Below are positions 44,780 through 56,644 of a stretch of DNA of 64,000 bases, one piece after another. A program made the translations under genes and the position numbers. Origin of the DNA: Tulasnella sp. 424 (lineage: Eukaryota > Basidiomycota > Agaricomycetes > Cantharellales > Tulasnellaceae). Below the pieces are notes generated by a model, which worked only from the letters and a program-made list of their open reading frames with translations, was not told the origin of the DNA and did no database searches. The stretch is taken from assembly GCA_019633425.1 (NCBI GenBank), contig WSUB01000044.1:186001-250000 (forward strand), given 5' to 3'. The number at the start of each line of letters is the position of its first letter. Position 1 is the stretch's first letter.

Positions 44780-46328
44780 ATGGTGCAAGGGGCGAAGAAA
44801 AGAGAGAACAGATTCGCTCGCATCGAGCGAGTGCGAGCTGAGAAGCGGGCGAAGACCGCCGCTAAGTTCAAGGAGAGGATGGAGCGGCGGAAACTGGAGA
44901 AGAAAAATCCTGAACTCAAGAAGGTAAGTTAAAGGGGATAACCCGACTCATGGGTGCCATATGCTTATTCTGTTTCAAGAAACGGCAAACAGAAAATGTC
45001 CCAATGACGATCGACAACACCCGTGCCTATGACCCCTCCATGGTTACCATCCCCTCCGGACTTCATCCCAAATCATCTATACCAGCTGAATTTGCTGCCA
45101 GGTCTAAGTCCCTCCCGTCCACCAGAGACTCTAATGCAGCCGACTCCTCAGAGCCATCAGGTTCGAAAGTCACGCAAGATCAAGACGTCAACCCAGCAGC
45201 ACCTCCAGCGGCACCCGCTGAATTCATGGATCCCGAACACGCTGCGGATATCGCAAACGACCCATTCGCAGCTTACTTTGATCCGGACTCCGAACGGGAT
45301 CCCTCCGAACCGCCTAAACTCTTGATTACGACTTCACCCTATGCGACCGCCCCAACCTGGGCGTTCTGCGATGAATTAGTTGGAGTATTTCCGGGAGCAC
45401 AGTTTTTTAAAAGGAGGAAGAAGACCTTTAGGAGTAACGCTCCACCTCTTGGAACGATTGCTGGGTGGGCGGTGAAGAGAGGGTACAGTTCAATGATCGT
45501 GGTAAACGAAGATCATCACAAACCCAGTTAGTATAGCGTTCCGTCCCCAGGTTTCTGCCAGAACACTAACCGTTTTTACAGATGCCTTGACTATCATTCA
45601 TCTTCCTTCTGGTCCGACAGCTTACTTCAAACTCACGTCTGTGGAGCTCACAAAGCAAATCTTTGGACATGCCCGCGCGAGCCCTCACTACCCCGAACTC
45701 GTGCTCAACAACTTTGTCACTCGACTGGGTCACGCCGTTGGAAGGATGTTCCAAACGCTTTTCCCGCCAATGCCGGAATTCGAGGGGAGACAGGTGGTCA
45801 CGCTGCATAACCAGCGAGATTTCTTGTTCTTCCGGCGGCATCGGTGAGCCATCATTGTACGCCGACATAGGGTATTCTTTCGCGTATGAACGTTTTCCCC
45901 TCTCTGCTAGCTATATGTTTAAGTCTACCGAGCGAACGGCCCTCCAAGAAATCGGGCCTCGCTTTACACTCAAGTTACGGAGCCTCAAGACCGGTCTTCC
46001 CTCCAACAATCCACTAGGAGCACCTATGAAGCCCTTGGAGCTTGCCAAAGAAGAGGACGAAGCTGACCAGCAGTATGCTCACATTGCCGAAGAGGGTAAC
46101 GGTGAAGAGGTCGACGATGACGAGGAGGTTGAGGAGGCGGAAGAGATGCCTGAAGAAGAGAAGAAGGAAGGGAGGAAGGATGGAAAAAAGGAAGCAAGGA
46201 AAGGGGAAGAATTTGCTTGGGCTTGGAATGTAAGCCCTCATCTTCGGAAAACCTGCTTGATCAGCGTGATGACATCCTTTTGGCTCCAGCCTCGCATGGA
46301 CTTCAAGAAACGCAATTTTTATCTGTAA
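44780..46328 (+). CDS. RPF1: Ribosome production factor 1 (Brix domain)
   Basis: Required for 60S subunit maturation in the nucleolus. Exon 1 encodes MVQGAKKREENRFARIE-like basic sequence with RRKLEKKNPELKK. The next exon gives KRQTENVPMTIDNTRAYDPS and the Brix domain start LLITTSPYATAPTWAFCDEL. The domain continues through KRRKKTFRSNAPPLGTIAGW, ALTIIHLPSGPTAYFKLT, HPELVLNNF-like YPELVLNNFVTRLGH and RQVVTLHNQRDFLFFRRHR. After a short intron comes the hallmark ALQEIGPRFTLKLRSL. A highly acidic/lysine tract follows, and the last exon ends PRMDFKKRNFYL, stop 46326-46328. The region near 45,865-45,925 may hide one more small intron. Confidence 0.88.
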
Positions 46329-46368
46329 ACATGACGTACACCGCAAATATAAAACTTTTCATCACCGT

Positions 46369-48328
46369 TCATTCATGCGCAGGTGCAGCTGGGTACCCCT
46401 CGCTGGAGACCGCCACCTTCTCGATCTTCTCTTGAATCCCTTTCCTCACCTCCGCTTCGAACTCGTCGACAGTAACAACCTTGCCCTCCCTCCTTCCCTT
46501 TTCTGCAGCGAAAACAATCAAATGACTCCTCAAAACCTCCATCACGTCCGTTCCGAGCACACTCTGGTCTCTTTCTCTAACAGCCTTGACGAAAGCTCGA
46601 ATCAAACCCAAGTCTCCACCACCATGTCCACCATCTTCGATTTTGGGCGTGAGGCGAGTGGTCCTGGACGGATGGCCTGATGGGTACTTGAAGTTTGTGA
46701 CAACCAACGTATACATGTCTCCTACAATTTCGCCGTGGGTGAAGTGTAACCTAGTTTGCCGGTCGCAGATTAAGGTGGAGAATGCGACCATGGTTAAGCT
46801 GACTGTTGCGCCGGTGGAGAACTCGAGGTTCACGACCTGTTTTGGGAGGCCGGAAGGGTTAATACGAATAAATAAGCGAAAGAGCGACGCCGGCACAGTC
46901 AAGTCTCACCTGGTGATCCGCAACGTCATTCTCGCTTTCGTAGACACATTGTCCATACGGGCCGGTCTTGAGTGCGTGAGTGATACTCTCGATGTCAGGT
47001 GGCCCGTCGGTTAGAACGGAGGCCGGCCATCCTAGACAGCCGTTGCTGACGGGATCGAGGTAAACTGAGAACGCATCAAGTCCGGTTAGCAGTGAGCAGA
47101 TGAACGCCGCTGAGGATGGACATACTTCGCTTAGCGGAGTAAGGACATTCACGTTCCATGGGGCATTCGAGACATCTGAGTTGCAAACAAGCGATCAGCC
47201 TGACAGAAAGTTGGCGAGTGGCGAGGGTCAACCTTACCTGGTCGCCTCACCGGCTTCTTGAGGCTTTGCCGACTTCTTGAAATGCGTCAAAGACCCGAAT
47301 GAAGACACCCTCAAAGGGGTTGCTGGGTACAGGTAATGGCATACAATGTCCATGTCACTGCAAAGACAATCAGCACACTCCCATACCACCTCAAACCGGA
47401 AAACAGACGCACTGGCAGCTCTTGGTCATGAGACTGAAGCTCGAATCAGCTTCTTTCGCCCAATTTCCTCGAACGTAAGAATGGGCAAAATGTTGGTGCC
47501 CGACAGGTTCAATTTGAACGACGTTGATCAGTTGACCGAGTTCTCCAGATCGGATGGTCTCGACAAGTCGGTGGTTGTATGGAGAGTATCGAAGTACTAC
47601 GGGAAAAGATGTCAACATAATGGGCCTCTCGAGACCAGTAAATCTGGCGGATTCTTACCGTGGCCCATGCCAAATATGACATTCGCCCCTGCAACCGCGT
47701 CCGCCATCGCGATACAGTCCTCGGGTGTAGTTGCCATAGGTTTCTCACAGAGAATGTCGAATCCTTGCGCGACGCACTTCAAAACGACTTCGGCGTGCAG
47801 CTTGTCTTGAACAGCGATGACGACCTAGTACCATATTCATCAGCCCTGGTTCATGGATGGGGGGCTAACCAGATGCTCACCGCGTCAGCGATCCTCTTGC
47901 CGGTTTCTTCGCGTAACTTTTGCGAGGCTGCAAGCAAATCTTGGTACGACGTGAATATGCCCGTTTCCGGAATGGCATGGTTCGTTGCAAAGATCTCGCG
48001 AGTCTTCTCTCGAGGCTCGGCTACCGCGACGACTTTGCAGAGTTTGGGGTTCGCGAGAGCATAACGCGAGTATCTCTGGAAGATTTGGCAGTGTGTCAGC
48101 TCCTGCACATGACAGTCCGAGGGTTTCGGTGGGTACACCAACCTTTCCGCGTTGACCTGCGCCGATTACAGCGAGGGTGATGGGAGGGTCAGTCGGCTCC
48201 GAATCAAGCTGCTCTGTCTGGTCGTACTCCGGGGGCGGAGTGACTGGAGCTTGCACACTCCGACCCGAAGGCCTGAGCATCTTCTCCTTTGTGCGTCTCA
48301 GGGAATCTTTGAGGGAGGACATGTCCAT
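46369..48328 (-). CDS. Gfo/Idh/MocA family NAD(P)-dependent oxidoreductase
   Basis: The N-terminus is MDMSSLKDSLRRTKEKML, with a Pro-rich linker, then the Rossmann start ITLAVIGAGQRGK. Spliced exons continue with VVAVAEPREKTREIF, VVIAVQDKLHAEVVLKCV, the family EKP motif in DILCEKPMATTP, FGMGHVLRYSPYNHRLVE, IEPVGHQHFAHSYVRGNW and SHDMDIVCHYL-like CHDMDIVCHYL. A cysteine-rich CLECPMERECPYSAKRIYL segment follows, then a beta-sheet C-terminal half to GYPAAPAHE. The substrate cannot be told; relatives act on sugars, inositols or dihydrodiols. The Cys cluster is a feature of the fungal subgroup and may bind a metal (inference). Its stop lies only ~40 bp from the RPF1 stop, so the two transcripts probably overlap. 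Confidence 0.82.
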
Positions 48329-48864
48329 GGTGCGTGCTGAAGGTGAAGGGATGTGGAAGGTGGGGAGGGGTGAAGGGTCACCTTGGGTTCGCTTTTTTGC
48401 TTCCCATTATAGGTTCGAGTCCTGCCCAGGTACGATGCTGTGCACACGCCGTCCTTTGTCGTGGTTGGTGGGTCTGGATGTGATGTGCGAAAAAGACTCA
48501 AGAGATGAAAATGCGGTCGTTGCGATTGGAGGAACTCCCTGTGCCTTGAACCGCGGGTAAGGCCACGTGGCCCGTTCCCCCTTGTGCAATTGTTGGCTTT
48601 TCTCGCGCTCCAGACTCGCCGCGCTCTTCTGACTCATAAAAACCCGATAACAAAGGCTTCGCCGATGGTGCAAGGGATGCGCAAGTATTTGGAGCAGTCG
48701 GCTTCGCGCCACAGTCGTATAAGAAGACTGGATCCATGGCTGCTGTTGAAGAACATCAGCAAAGAGGCACTCAAACTTCCAACACCATCCCATCAGCTCG
48801 GCAGGCATTTGCAGACTCACCACCTTACACGTTGACCTAAGACTTCTGGAAAAACTTTATCATC
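48329..48864. other. Intergenic, divergent promoters
   Basis: This separates the oxidoreductase and the BTB gene. It contains GGTTCGAGTCC at ~48,412-48,422, a perfect match to the tRNA B-box (see rejected items). No gene is supported. Confidence 0.4.
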
Positions 48865-49981
48865 ATGTCTCAGAGTGAGTACGGGAACACGAAGCAACGA
48901 GTAACGTTACTGACAGGACGATTCTGCCCGCAGCAGTCGAAGCGCCGCCTCAACCCGTCACCTACGGACCAGCACCATTCCATGCCGACGGCAAAGGAGA
49001 TGTAATTCTTATATCTTCGGACGGCGTCTACTACAAGCCTTTGAGGACCGTTCTCGCGTTGGCGTCGCCGGTCTTTGCCGACATGTTCGAAATCCCTCAA
49101 GGCCCCAGTACCCAAGATTCTGGCCAAGTCCCCACCATCGACGTCTCGGAGTCTTCGGCCGTCCTTCATGCCATGCTGAAGCTTTTCTATCCCACTCCCA
49201 TCCTGGAGATCACATCGTATCCAGTCGCCTTCGGGCTCATCCAAGCTTTCGACAAATATCTCGTTCCCATCAAGGGTCTCTACGCTTTCCTAAAGGATTT
49301 CCTCACCGAGAAGACCATTCAATCCTCTCCTCTCGAGTCGTACGCTCTTGCGTGGCGTCTAGGATGGCGCGAAAAGGCCGAACTGGCTTCCCGTTACCTT
49401 CACGAACGCAAGTTGACGGACGCGGGACTTCAAACCTACGTGCTCTCTCACGCAGGAGACGTCGGTGCTCTGACCGCACTATGGGATCTCCGTCTCCGGC
49501 GCGAGCAGGCGCTGGGTCGATTCATCCAAGACCTCCCACTCTCCACTTACCGCTGCAGCAACCACACGGGCTCGACACCCCAGGAGCATACAGACCTCCA
49601 ACAAAACGCCCGCAAAGCCCTCGCCACACCTTTTCCCGAACGCAAGTTGACGGAAGTCTTACCATCTCTAGCCATCCCGCTGGCATGGAAGATCCCTCGA
49701 GAGGTTGATACCACCAGAAAGTTACTGTTACCTACCTACTCTCTTCGGTCACCGGGTGTGAAGAGCCCCTCCTCTTCGACACTTGGCCCGTGTCAGGAGT
49801 GCCAAAATGCGACCAACTATGCGACTGCTGCGGTTATGGAGCAACGGTTGAGGAGTGTGGCGACTGCTGTGGAGATGTTCCCCAAAACGATTAATTGGTG
49901 AGATGGACAGACCTTCACCTGCTTTCGAACTTGGGTTTCTTACCATGTTCTTCTTGTTACAGGACACGCGAAGAAAAGTGA
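48865..49981 (+). CDS. BTB/POZ domain protein
   Basis: Exon 1 is only MSQ plus one base (48865-48874). The next exon continues VEAPPQPVTYGPAPFHADGK and then the BTB fold: GDVILISSDGVYYKPLRTVL, ASPVFADMFEIPQG, SSAVLHAMLKLFYP. A helical region follows, with YALAWRLGWREKAELASRYL and ERKLTDAGLQTYVLSHAGDV. A final GPCQECQNATNYATAA holds two Cys. The frame reaches TGA at 49899-49901. If a good 62-64 nt intron is used there (GTGAGA...TTACAG), the end is WTREEK with TGA at 49979-49981, which I prefer. BTB proteins of this kind are numerous in mushrooms and often of unknown function. A cullin-3 adaptor role is possible but not shown. Confidence 0.8.
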
Positions 49982-50440
49982 AACAATGACGGAAGCCACC
50001 TAACGCGCCGTGGAGGCGCAATGATTAACTGTGTCTTTGTAAATTGAATCAATTGGATACCCGTAAATAGCAATGTAAAGTATTCATTCCCTGATTTGGC
50101 ATTACATCTGTACTTCAATTCAATTTGAAATTTCTTCATGGGCTCGGAATGACCGTTTCGACGCGTGAATGTGATACCCGCCGTGTTCATGTAAAGGTTC
50201 TTCATACTTGAAAACAAGCTCTAGATGGCCTCATTCTCGGGCCCAGTTCGTATAAACATACCTGTCTTTTCCACACTTTAATGCAAATATCGACCTGAGC
50301 AATGCGTGCAACCTGGCTCAGCTGAGGCTGGCTCAATGGTAAAAACCAAGCCGCGACAAGCAACGTTGCCGGCCTCCGGCAAACCCTCATCCGGTTTTCC
50401 TCAAGGACCTAACCTCGCGACTACCACCCATCACTGCAGA
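49982..50440. other. Intergenic with upstream part of the duplicated unit
   Basis: The last ~150 bp (from about 50,290) are repeated at 52,150-52,300 upstream of the second hydrolase copy. No gene is seen. Confidence 0.45.
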
Positions 50441-51840
50441 ATGCCTAGTATCAAATTCCAGATACCTCATCCAAATGAAGACGGATGTGTTATTACGGGC
50501 ATCATTGAGCAACAAAACAATACCATCAATGAGACGGACGCACACGTGAAACCGATCGCATTGGTTAGTTCTTCGTTCGATCTAACGGAATGATGTATAC
50601 AATACGGAAGCTGATGAAGAATATTTTTTGTAGATATTCCATGGCGCTATGGGGTATGAGTTGCACTCCGTCCGGTTGGGTGACCGGGGATGCTGGGTTG
50701 CAACGTTGACAGACCCTGGATTTCTCCCTCAGTCACAAAGACTACCTGTTCTTGAAGAAACTGGCCCAAAGTTTGCCAATAGACTCTTGTAGACTCGACT
50801 TCCGGTAGGTGAGACGTCTATCCTCGGCTGTTGAGCCATTCGGGCGCTAAACCCAGGCGGTGGTTTTTCTATTGGGGAGTGAAGAGGAAACCATGAGTCC
50901 ACGGGAAGTTGGTACATGGGTGAGAAAGGATTCGTCAACGATATAGAGGACATCAACGCCGTTGTGGCGTACCTTAAAGCCGAATACGGATACCGAGTGG
51001 ACCTTGCGATTGGGCATTCTCGAGGGAGCATCGTTGGGATGCGCTGGCTGGCCAGCGCACCGGAGGGTCAAGATGTGCTTGGATACGTAAACGTCTCTGC
51101 TCGATATCGGATGAAGGTGAGTCGAAGCTTAGTTTCCGGGGACCGAATAAGCCCTGACTTCATCTTCGTTTCTTTTCCAGCTCCATAGTGAGGATCCAAA
51201 TATCCACGTCGACTCCAGGCAAAAAGCAAGGCTAACGAACTCCACTTTGCAGCTTACTACGACCGATGGAGAGAAGGGTTCGAGAAAGCCGGTTTCTTCC
51301 TATGGAAAGTACGAGTTGCTGGCAAACAAGTCGTTCGTAGGGTCACCCCGGAGCATATTCGAGACTTTGAGGAAGCCGATATGAGCTTCGTATGGACCAA
51401 GTTCCCGCAAAAGACGGATGTTTTGACGATCCACGGGTTAGGCGATATGGTAGTCCCGCCGTAAGTCCCATCTCCACTTCGCCTCATCCGCAGAGACAGA
51501 GAGGGGTTAGTTAGTTCATTAACCGCTGGCGGGAAAATTAATCGCAGATTCGACGCAACGATCTACGCTCGAGCCTTCTCAAACAGACCCACAGCGACGC
51601 ATACTCTGCACTATGTCGAAAAGGCAGATCACAACTTTATTGGAGTGAGTTTTGTGGGGGGTTTAGTGCAGAAGACGCGGCAAAACACCTTTTACTGACC
51701 AAGCCTTTTCCTCATGACCTACTTCTATATGATAGCACTTCGATGAAGTGGTGAATACGATCGTCGGCTGGTGGGACCAAAAGATAAAGGGGAAGGTCAA
51801 GGACGGTGTTTGGCTGGCTGGGGTAAAACCGAAGCTTTGA
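50441..51840 (+). CDS. Alpha/beta hydrolase, copy 1
   Basis: Spliced frame: MPSIKFQIPHPNEDGC, ILHGAMG-type IFHGAMG, HKDYLFLKKLAQSLPIDSC, DFRGNHESTGSW, YMGEKGFVNDIEDINAVVAY. Then the nucleophile elbow GHSRGS, RYRMK, a 7-nt exon (51181-51187), TYYDRWREGFEKAGFFLW, the acid region LTIHGLGDMVVPP, and the catalytic His in VEKADHNFIG. It ends VWLAGVKPKL, stop 51838-51840. This is a serine hydrolase of the fungal family with the HGTMGHK and FRGNHE motifs. The substrate is unknown. No signal peptide is seen, so it is probably cytosolic. The triad Ser-Asp-His is present. Confidence 0.82.
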
Positions 51841-52300
51841 TGGGATCTCTGAAGACTTTGGGTGACGTTGGGCTTTTGTGAGAGCGATTTCCGTTCCTTT
51901 GTAGTTCCAGTCATTTGCGCCTAGCCCTATTTCCAAATAACGGTAGCCTGAGACCTTGTGACACAATGTTGTTCACTTGCGCTCATGGGTTTCGAGAAAG
52001 TAGATGTGGCTCGTGCTGCGTCAGATCAGAGTGCTCTACGCCCAATACACGTGGGTTGATAAGAAGTGAAACTTCGACGGTGGCCCTCCTGAAGAAAACT
52101 TACCTGGTTTCGTTCTATTCCAATGCGAATATCGTTTCACAACAAGACTTCAGCGAGGTGAGAAGCCAGTGCAGCCTGGATCCTTGGTTCATGTCGAAAA
52201 CCAAGCCGAGACAAGCAACGTCGACTCGCCGGCCTCCGGCAAACACCCTTCCGGTTGTTCTCGAGGAACTGACCTCGCGAATACCACCCATCAGTGGAGA
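51841..52300. other. Spacer between the two hydrolase copies
   Basis: This holds the 3' flank of copy 1 and then the 5' flank of copy 2. An ATG-started extension in frame with copy 1 (at 50306) reads GTG at the matching place here (52169), so the extension is not conserved and is not taken as coding. Confidence 0.5.
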
Positions 52301-53708
52301 ATGCCAAGTATCAAATTCCAAATACCGCATCCAAATGAAGACGGGTGCGTTATTACGGGTATCATTGAGCAACAAAACAATACCATCAATGAGACGGATG
52401 CAAATGTGAAACCGATCGCATTGGTTAGTTCCTTCGTTCGATCTAACGGAATGGTGCATACAGTACATAAGCTGACGAGTAATAAATTTTGTAGATACTC
52501 CATGGCGCTATGGGGTATGAGTTGCATTCTGTCCGCCTGGGTGACCGCCGAGTATCATGGGCTGCAACGTTGACAGACGCTGGACTCCTCCCCCAGCCAA
52601 AAAGACTACCTGTTCTTGAAGAAACTGGCCCAAAGCTTGCCAATAGACTCTTGTAGATTCGACTTCCGGTAAGTGAGCAGATTATTAGCCGATGAGCCAT
52701 TCTAGCGCTAAACCCAGGCTGTGCATTTTTTGGTCCGGGAGTGAAGAGGGAACCATGAGTCGACCGGAAGTTGGAACATGGGTGATAAAGGATTCGTCAA
52801 CGATGTAGAGGATATCAACGCCGTTGTGCTGTACCTTAAAACCCGATACGGTTATCGAGTGGACCTTGCAATTGGGCATTCTCGAGGAAGCATCGTTGGG
52901 ATGCGGTGGTTGGCCACCGCACCAGAGGGACAGGATGTGTCTGGGTACGTAAACGTCTCTGCTCGATATCGGATGAAGGTGAGTCGAGGTTTAGGTTCTT
53001 GGTTTTCGAGGAGCGAATTCATCTGCATTTCTTTCCAGCTCCATAGTGAGGATCCCGATCTCCACGTCGGCTCCAGATGATTCGAAGGAAGGCTAACAAG
53101 CTTCACTCCACAGCTTACCACGACCGATGGGGAGAAGGGTTCGAGAAGGACGGCTTCTTTCTATGGAAAGAACGAGTTGCTGGCAAACAAGTCATTCGCA
53201 GGGTCACACCGGAGCAGGTTCGAGACTCTGAGGAAGCCGATACGAGCTTTGTCTGGACCAAGTTCCCGCCAAAGACAGATGTTTTGACGATCCACGGGTT
53301 AGATGATATGATGGTCCAGCCGTAAGTCCGTCACCCTTCGCCGATCTACATGGTCACAGAGAGAGAAGAGGCTTGTCGGTTAGTTAACAAGTGCCGGCGG
53401 GAAATTAATCGCAGATTCGATGCGATGATCTACGCTCGAGCTTTCTCGAACAGAACCACAGCGACGCATACATTACACTATGTCGAGAAGGCAGATCACA
53501 ACTTTATTGGAGTGAGTTTTTGTGGGGCTTGAGTGCAGAAGACGCGGCAAAACACTCTTTTACTGACCAAGCCTTTTCCTCGTGACCTCCGTCCATGCTA
53601 TAGCACTTCGACGAAGTGGTGGATACGATCCTCGGCTGGTGGGATCAAAAGATAACGGGGAAGATCAAGGACGGTGTTTGGCTGGCTGGAGTGAAACCGA
53701 AGCTTTGA
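52301..53708 (+). CDS. Alpha/beta hydrolase, copy 2
   Basis: Same structure as copy 1: MPSIKFQIPHPNEDGC, HKDYLFLKKLAQSLPIDSC, FRGNHESTGSWNMGDKGFVN, GHSRGS, RYRMK, a 7-nt exon at 53039-53045, TYHDRWGEGFEKDGFFLW, LTIHGLDDMMVQP, VEKADHNFIG, VWLAGVKPKL. The stop is at 53706-53708. The Ser, Asp and His expected for catalysis are kept. Differences from copy 1 cluster in loops (YD to HD, REG to GEG, MVVPP to MMVQP). The last change sits in a motif where Pro is usual, so activity may differ. Confidence 0.82.
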
Positions 53709-54587
53709 TGGGATCTCTGAAAGAACTTTGGGTGACGTTGGGCTTTTGTGAAAAGCTACCTTCCGTTCCTTAATGGGAATCTTGGTCATTTGGCATTTGC
53801 GCCTAGCCCTATTTCCGAATAATGCTGGCCTGAGACCTTGTGACGCAATGTTGTCCACCTGCGCGTATGGGTTTTGAGAAAGTAGAAGTGGCGTCAGCCC
53901 AGCCAATAGCTCATACGCCCCATCGGTGCCTGTCCTGCTGACCATGGCGTTGCACTTGGTTTGATAAGAAAGTGAAACTTCGACGGTGGCCCTCTTGGAG
54001 AAGGTCGTTCACGTGAGCTCCACCAATTGCGATGAGGGGATAGGGTAAGGGCCTGGCTGAAAATAATTCTTGCTATCTTTGATAGAACGCCTCGAAGGTT
54101 TCGGCGAATCGATGAACACCGATCGTCTTGTGATCACTTAGGGCTTGAAATAAAGGGACTATTCTTGGCGTTCTCGCCAATGAGCGGATGCACCTAGTTG
54201 CGGCGTTAGACTCTCCAAGAACCACGCTGACGTCATAATTTCAAAATACCTCGTAGCCAAGGATCTCAAGGCAAGAAGGGACTCCGCCACACATTGGGAA
54301 GTAAAGAAAAAAAAAGGATCCAATCATCATCATTTCGATCATCATACAACGACTAGGTATTCATACCGTCGTAAGAGGAAAAGGGAATCTGGCAGACATC
54401 AACAAACGACACCGCGTCGAACGGGATGGGGAGGTGACAAAGGACATCGAGTGAATTGAGGAGAGATATGAAGAGGAGAAAACATGAAAAAAAAAGCCCA
54501 GCTACAAGATTCGACAACAGACGAGATCCATAAGATTAAGATTTCCAGACAGAAAGGAGCCCGTATCGAAGAAATCTAGAATCCTGT
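53709..54587. other. Intergenic
   Basis: The first ~70 bp are duplicated 3' flank. The rest (to the transporter stop) has A runs near 54,305 and 54,487 and no recognisable gene. Confidence 0.4.
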
Positions 54588-56644
54588 TTACACGTTCTCG
54601 AAGTGCTCGCCAGACTTCTCCTTCTCGTGGCCAAGCTCCTTCTCTTGCATGCCGACGGGGCCAAGAGCCTCTTCTTCGGCGATGAGTCGGCGGCGGTAAG
54701 CGACGGAGTGGATCGGGGTGGTGTTCTGGTAGAGAACGTCGATGGCCTCGAGGGACAAGCCCTTGGTCTCGGGAATGCAGAAGTAGGTGAAGATGAGGCA
54801 GCCGACGCAAGTGGATCCCCAGATGAAGAACACCTTGACACCGAGGTTAGCGTTGCCATGGCCGGGGTTGACGAGGTAGGGAGCTAAAAGAGGAAGGGAT
54901 AATTATTAGGATCATCGTCTGCAAATAAGATACTTGAAAATGAGAGACTTACTAGCATAGCCGATACCGAAGTTCCAGAGCCAGTTGGAGGCGGTAGCCA
55001 TGGACATGGCCTTGGCACGGACGTTGAGAGGGAAGATCTCGCCAGTGATGACCCAGGCGATTGGTCCCCAAGTGGCAGCGAAGAAGGCGATGTAGATGCA
55101 GACGAAGGCGATGAGGACCTTTTGAGCGGCCAAGTTGGTGTCCGAGACGGCAACACCGACGATGGCGACGATGTACTCGCAGAAAAGCATACCAGCGGCA
55201 CCGATGAGGAGGAGCGAACGACGACCAGCACGGTCAACGAGCCAGATACCGGGAACGGTCATGCCGACGTTGACGACGTTGGTGGCAACGGAGATCAGGA
55301 AAGGATCCGAAATACCAGAGCGCTGGAAGAAGGTCGTGCCGTAGTAGAAGATGAAGTTGATACCAGTGAGCTGTTGCCAACTGTTCGAAAAAAGGAAAAG
55401 GTTAGTGACTACCTCAGAAAGTCGAGGAGTGTGGAGACGTACGCCTGAAGGAAGATACCGGACAAGACACGGAACAAGATCTTGTTGTGGGTCATCCTGA
55501 AGCAGTCGGCGTAAGACGATTCGCCCAATTCCTCCTCAGCGCGCAAGTTGGCACGGATTTCGTCGAGTTCTTGGGAAACCTCGGGGTCGTGGGGGGAAGC
55601 GGAGATGAGACGAGCGAGGGCGCGGGCAGCATCTTCATCGCGGTGACGCTTGATCAAGTAACGAGGAGACTCGGGGAGGAGCATCATGCCACCAGCGAGG
55701 ACAGCAGCCCAGATGAACTGGAGACCGGTGGGGATGCGCCATGCAGAATCGCCAGCGCGGTCCTTAGTGGCGTTGTTAACAATGGAAGCGAGGAGGAGAC
55801 CGATGGTGATGGCCCATTGGTAGCAAGAGACGACGGCACCACGGATCCACTTGGGAGAGCTGGTTGGTTGAGGAAAAAAATGATCACGTGATGTGAGTGG
55901 ACGCCCTCCCCGCAAAAAGTGACGTCAAAGAGTACTCACCATTCAGACTGATACATGGGGATCAAGCACGAGACCATTCCGACACCGAGACCGGCAAAGA
56001 TACGACCGACGACGAAGAGAGGGATAGCTTGAGCGCCCATCTGGAGAGCGACACCGAAGGCGAAGACCAAGCAGGCAGAGACGATACCCCACTTACGGCC
56101 GAGGAAGTCACCAGCGGGAGCCTTAATTAGGAAGAATCAGAAGGGGAGATCAGCTAAATTGATCATGGAATAGAGGGATTTCTGACTCACAGCCAAGAGA
56201 GCACCGAAGAAAGTACCAGCGGAAAGAATGGAGACGACGAGGGATTCCGTGGAAGTTGAGATGGCGTACGTGCCAGAGCCATTGTCTTTACCGAAAGTGT
56301 GCAACCAGGAATTCATGACCTTGACACCACCGATAACACCAGTGTCATAACTGTTGAAGAGCGGAGAGGGGAAGACGAGCGAGGGTCAGCCGCCGGCTGG
56401 GATCAAAGCGTGCAGATTGCAGATCGGACTGACCCGAAGAGGATACCACCAAAGGCGGCGAATGCGGTCATAAGAATACCAGCCCATTTGTTCTTAGGAG
56501 TGCCTACAGGGCAAGAAAACGAACGGGGTCAGGATCAACTTGGAGGGAGGGCGGAGAGGAGAAGGGGGACAGAGCGCAAAGCGAATAGGATCACGAACCT
56601 CCGCCTCCGACACCTCCGCCTGCAGCAACGGGTCCTCCAGCCAT
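54588..56644 (-). CDS. Hexose-type MFS sugar transporter
   Basis: A proton-coupled or facilitative sugar porter of the major facilitator superfamily, plasma membrane. The start MAGGPVAAGGG (56644) is followed by KNKWAGILMTAFAAFGGILFGYDTG, which is helix 1 of the family. Next come GRKWGIV (the GRK/R motif after helix 2), FVVGRIFAGLGVGMVS, MYQSEWSPKWIRGAVV, LLPESPRYLIKR (PESPR signature), GWQQLTGINFIFYYG and VDRAGRRSLLLIG. Then TWGPIAWVITGEIFPLNVRA and CIPETKGLSLEAID (PETKG signature). It ends EKSGEHFENV. About seven short introns. The length of ~530 aa is normal. Among fungi it resembles the RCO-3/monosaccharide transporter group. The exact sugar is unknown. Confidence 0.9.

Larger units (their letters stand above)
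50290..53780. repeat. Tandem direct duplication of the hydrolase gene (unit ~1.86 kb)
   Basis: The segment from about 50,290 to 51,900 repeats at about 52,150 to 53,770 in the same orientation. The starts are 1,860 bp apart and all exon-intron boundaries are in the same places. Introns and the 3' flank (GGGTGACGTTGGGCTTTTGTGA) are also shared, so this is a recent DNA-level duplication. Both copies keep an open spliced frame. Confidence 0.85.

Noticed and set aside
48395..48437. Perfect tRNA B-box string (GGTTCGAGTCC) on the plus strand
   Set aside because: No matching A-box, D-arm or complementary acceptor strand is found at the required distance upstream. The T-stem also has a mismatch. It is probably chance or a tRNA-derived relic.
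50306..50440. N-terminal extension of hydrolase copy 1 from an ATG at 50306
   Set aside because: The matching codon in copy 2 is GTG and the sequence between is poorly conserved. The MPSIKFQIPHP start fits the family.
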